Origin: Clostridiales bacterium
GTDB taxonomy: Bacteria; Bacillota; Clostridia; Lachnospirales; CAG-274
Assembly: GCA_021202835.1 (NCBI GenBank)
Contig: JAJQCI010000190.1
Coordinates: 1-17,577 of the forward strand
Direction of reading: 5' to 3'
DNA length: 17,577 bases
Under the pieces are notes generated by a model, which was not told the origin of the DNA, did no database searches, and saw only the letters and a list, made by a program, of their open reading frames with translations. Every line of letters begins with the position of its first letter. Position 1 is the stretch's first letter. The translations under genes and the position numbers were made by a program. Of the stretch, positions 15,437-17,577 are shown one piece after another.

Positions 15437-17113
15437 ATGCTTTTAACCGGTTCTGAAATTCTTATAGAATGTTTAAAGGAGCAGGGTGTTGATGTTGTGT
15501 TCGGCTATCCCGGCGGCGCTATATTAAATGTGTATGACGCTCTTTATAAGCATGGCAGTGAAATCAAACATTATTTAACTTCTCACGAACAGGGGGCGGC
15601 TCACGCAGCCGACGGCTATGCCCGTTCAACGGGAAAGGTGGGCGTTTGCTTCGCTACCTCCGGCCCCGGCGCCACAAATCTTGTAACCGGCATCGCCACA
15701 GCCCAGATGGACTCTATTCCTCTTGTTGCTATAACCTGCAACGTAGGTCTTCCTCTTTTGGGAAAGGACAGCTTTCAGGAGGTTGATATTGCCGGGGTTA
15801 CAATGCCCATAACAAAGCATAACTATATTGTAAAGGATGTAAACAAGCTGGCCGACACAATCAGAAGCGCTTTCAGAATCGCCGCAGGCGGCAGAAAGGG
15901 CGCTGTTCTGGTAGACATAACGAAGGATGTTACGGCGAACAAGGCGGAATATACCTATAAGGCACCGGAGCCTGTTCTTCCGCATACAGCTTCAATAACC
16001 GAAAGCGATGTAGCCAGGGCGGCCGAGCTTATAAACAGCTCCGAAAAGCCCCTGCTTTACGTAGGCGGCGGCGCTGTTGCGTCAGGAGCAAGGGATGAAA
16101 TTTTAAGCTTTCTTGCCAAGACGGATATGCCTGTATGTTCAACATCTATGGGTTTGGGCGTTGTTCCCAGCGACCACCCCAATTATTTGGGTATGATAGG
16201 TATGCACGGCTCCGTAGGGGCCAATGTTGCCGCAAACGAATGTGACCTTCTTATTTCCGCCGGAGCCAGATTCTCCGACAGAGTTGCCACAAGCGTTAAA
16301 AGATTCGCCCCCAACGCCAAAATAATCCATTTGGACGTTGACCCGGCAGAGGTTAACAAAAACATAAAGACGACGGCTTCCGTTATAGGTGATTTAAAGG
16401 AAATTTTCAAACAGCTTAAGCTTAAAACGGGAAGCGTTAAGTTTACGCCATGGAAAGATGAAATCGTTCACTATCACAGGGAAAACCCCATTAAATACAG
16501 CAATGACGGCCATCTTCACCCCCAGTTTATAATCGAAAAGATAAACGAGGTCACAAAGGGCGAGGCCATTATTGCCACCGAGGTAGGCCAGCACCAAATG
16601 TGGGCCTGTCAGTTTTTAAAGGTAAATAAACCCCGTCGTCTTCTGACATCAGGCGGCTTGGGAACAATGGGCTACGGCTTGGGCGCCGCTATAGGGGCAA
16701 AGGCAGGAAATCCCGACAAGACTGTTATAAATATTGCCGGCGACGGCTGCTTCTATATGAACAACAACGAGCTGGCAACCTCAGTTTTCGGAGATCTGCC
16801 TGTTATTGAGGTTCTTATAAACAACGAGGTTCTGGGTATGGTAAGACAGTGGCAGACTCTTCTCTACGGCCGCCGCTATTCACACACGACCCTTGACAAG
16901 GGAACCGACTTCGGCAAGCTGGCTGAGGCCTACGGTGCACTTTCATTCGAGGTTAAAACTCCGGAGGAATTTGAGCCTGCCTTGAGAGCCGCTATAGAAT
17001 CCGGAAAAACCTGTCTTATAAACTGTATAATCGACAGAGACGAAATGGTTCTGCCTATGATTCCGGCAGGAGCTGCCTGTGACGACATGATTACGTTTGA
17101 CGATATGTGTTAA
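15437..17113 (+). CDS. ilvB: Acetolactate synthase large (catalytic) subunit
   Basis: This ThDP-dependent enzyme condenses pyruvate with pyruvate or 2-oxobutyrate to acetolactate or acetohydroxybutyrate. The 558-residue length is standard for biosynthetic AHAS. The catalytic Glu 51 lies in HEQGAAHAADGYAR, next to FGYPGGAILNVYDAL. The FAD-binding central domain includes LLGKDSFQEVDI. The C-terminal ThDP site reads GDGCFYMNNNE, and NNEVLGMVRQWQ with RRYSHT is the AHAS signature. These motifs support AHAS rather than catabolic ALS or pyruvate oxidase. AAAGGAG precedes the ATG. Its regulatory partner ilvN is the first gene of the cluster, about 9.2 kb upstream. Confidence 0.97.
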   Translation: MLLTGSEILIECLKEQGVDVVFGYPGGAILNVYDALYKHGSEIKHYLTSHEQGAAHAADGYARSTGKVGVCFATSGPGATNLVTGIATAQMDSIPLVAITCNVGLPLLGKDSFQEVDIAGVTMPITKHNYIVKDVNKLADTIRSAFRIAAGGRKGAVLVDITKDVTANKAEYTYKAPEPVLPHTASITESDVARAAELINSSEKPLLYVGGGAVASGARDEILSFLAKTDMPVCSTSMGLGVVPSDHPNYLGMIGMHGSVGANVAANECDLLISAGARFSDRVATSVKRFAPNAKIIHLDVDPAEVNKNIKTTASVIGDLKEIFKQLKLKTGSVKFTPWKDEIVHYHRENPIKYSNDGHLHPQFIIEKINEVTKGEAIIATEVGQHQMWACQFLKVNKPRRLLTSGGLGTMGYGLGAAIGAKAGNPDKTVINIAGDGCFYMNNNELATSVFGDLPVIEVLINNEVLGMVRQWQTLLYGRRYSHTTLDKGTDFGKLAEAYGALSFEVKTPEEFEPALRAAIESGKTCLINCIIDRDEMVLPMIPAGAACDDMITFDDMC

Positions 17114-17136
17114 GAAATTATTTATTCGGGGGATTT

Positions 17137-17529
17137 ATGAGCGAACGAGGAACCAAGGTCGGAAAATATAATCCGGAGTTTAACGACATACTGGGTATTG
17201 ACATAGACGAGGTGGATATTTACAGACCGAAGGGACTTTATGCACATATGAAAAAAAGAAATCACGACAGGTGTATAAAATATATAGACAAAATCCCCGA
17301 AATTATAGAAGAGCCCGACTATATAGGCGTCAACCCCAACGAAAAAGGGGGAGAATCTCTTGAGCTTATTAAAAAATATAAGGACAACGTTCTTGTAGGC
17401 ATAAAGCTTGACAAAAGCAATAACTATCTCTATGTTTCGACGATGTATGCCATACAGGACGGCAAGATTGAAAGACGTCTTTTCAGCGGAAGACTAAAAA
17501 GATTCTTCAAAGAAAAAATGGCCGGCTGA
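17137..17529 (+). CDS. Small PBECR-like putative nuclease-fold protein
   Basis: This 130-residue cytoplasmic protein has no signal peptide or membrane segment. Its core, HMKKRNHDRCIKYIDKIPEI followed by PDYIGVNPNEKG, SLELIKKYKDNVLVGIKLD, NNYLYVSTMYAIQDGKIERR and FSGRLKRFF, resembles the PBECR group. These are phage-barnase-EndoU-colicin E5/D-RelE-like RNase folds, known as phage or polyvalent-protein domains and sometimes as solo genes. The early His/Arg and late Ser/Arg residues could form the active site, but this is inference. ATG 17137 is preferred because GGGGGA sits just upstream. A GTG at 17107 would overlap the ilvB stop by seven bases but has no ribosome site. It follows ilvB by 23 bp and is probably co-transcribed. 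No antitoxin-like partner is seen in the remaining 48 bp. Confidence 0.6.
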   Translation: MSERGTKVGKYNPEFNDILGIDIDEVDIYRPKGLYAHMKKRNHDRCIKYIDKIPEIIEEPDYIGVNPNEKGGESLELIKKYKDNVLVGIKLDKSNNYLYVSTMYAIQDGKIERRLFSGRLKRFFKEKMAG

Positions 17530-17577
17530 CTTTACAGCCCGAAAAAAACGCCGCAGCGCCCTCACAACGGACTTGCG

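Overview
The window looks like a chromosomal stretch from an anaerobic, carbohydrate-degrading member of the Clostridia (Firmicutes). The grounds are a T-box leader, AGGAGG-type ribosome binding sites, AGA/TTA-rich codon use, S-layer-homology (SLH)-like modules and a type I dockerin, as found in cellulosome-forming Ruminococcaceae/Oscillospiraceae-like bacteria. The species cannot be named from the sequence alone.

Layout. (1) Positions 1-3423 hold the 3' part of a large secreted multidomain CE12-like SGNH acetylesterase: N-terminal beta-sandwich, SGNH hydrolase, SLH-like modules, Ig-like/CBM-like and InlB-like modules, C-terminal dockerin. Its frame is broken twice, by about one extra base near 340 and one missing base in an A-run at 3291-3296. 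(2) A strong bidirectional terminator (3546-3588) separates it from a convergent MerR-family regulator (4438-3641, minus strand), which has a near-consensus promoter. (3) A decayed IS66-type transposase remnant lies at about 4634-5203. (4) A near-consensus promoter (5269-5297) drives a T-box riboswitch leader (about 5304-5645), whose specifier codon I read as ATC (Ile). (5) A ten-gene collinear cluster follows: ilvN, ilvC, cimA, leuC, leuD, leuB, a secreted SLH-like protein, ilvD, ilvB and a small PBECR-like putative nuclease gene.

How the genes work together. IlvBN makes acetolactate or acetohydroxybutyrate, IlvC isomerises and reduces it, and IlvD dehydrates the diol. CimA condenses pyruvate with acetyl-CoA to citramalate; LeuCD and LeuB then convert this to 2-oxobutyrate, the isoleucine precursor. 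No threonine deaminase (ilvA) and no 2-isopropylmalate synthase (leuA) gene is seen. The operon therefore reads as a threonine-independent isoleucine (plus valine) pathway, which fits an isoleucine-sensing T-box. LeuCDB could also serve leucine if leuA lies elsewhere.

The least expected content is the two non-biosynthetic passengers: an exported SLH-like protein between leuB and ilvD, and a PBECR-like protein after ilvB. Also notable are the ilvN/ilvB pair split to opposite ends of the cluster, an acidic cofactor loop in IlvC, and the twice-frameshifted dockerin esterase. I see no CRISPR array, tRNA or rRNA, and no clearly novel defence or mobile system.
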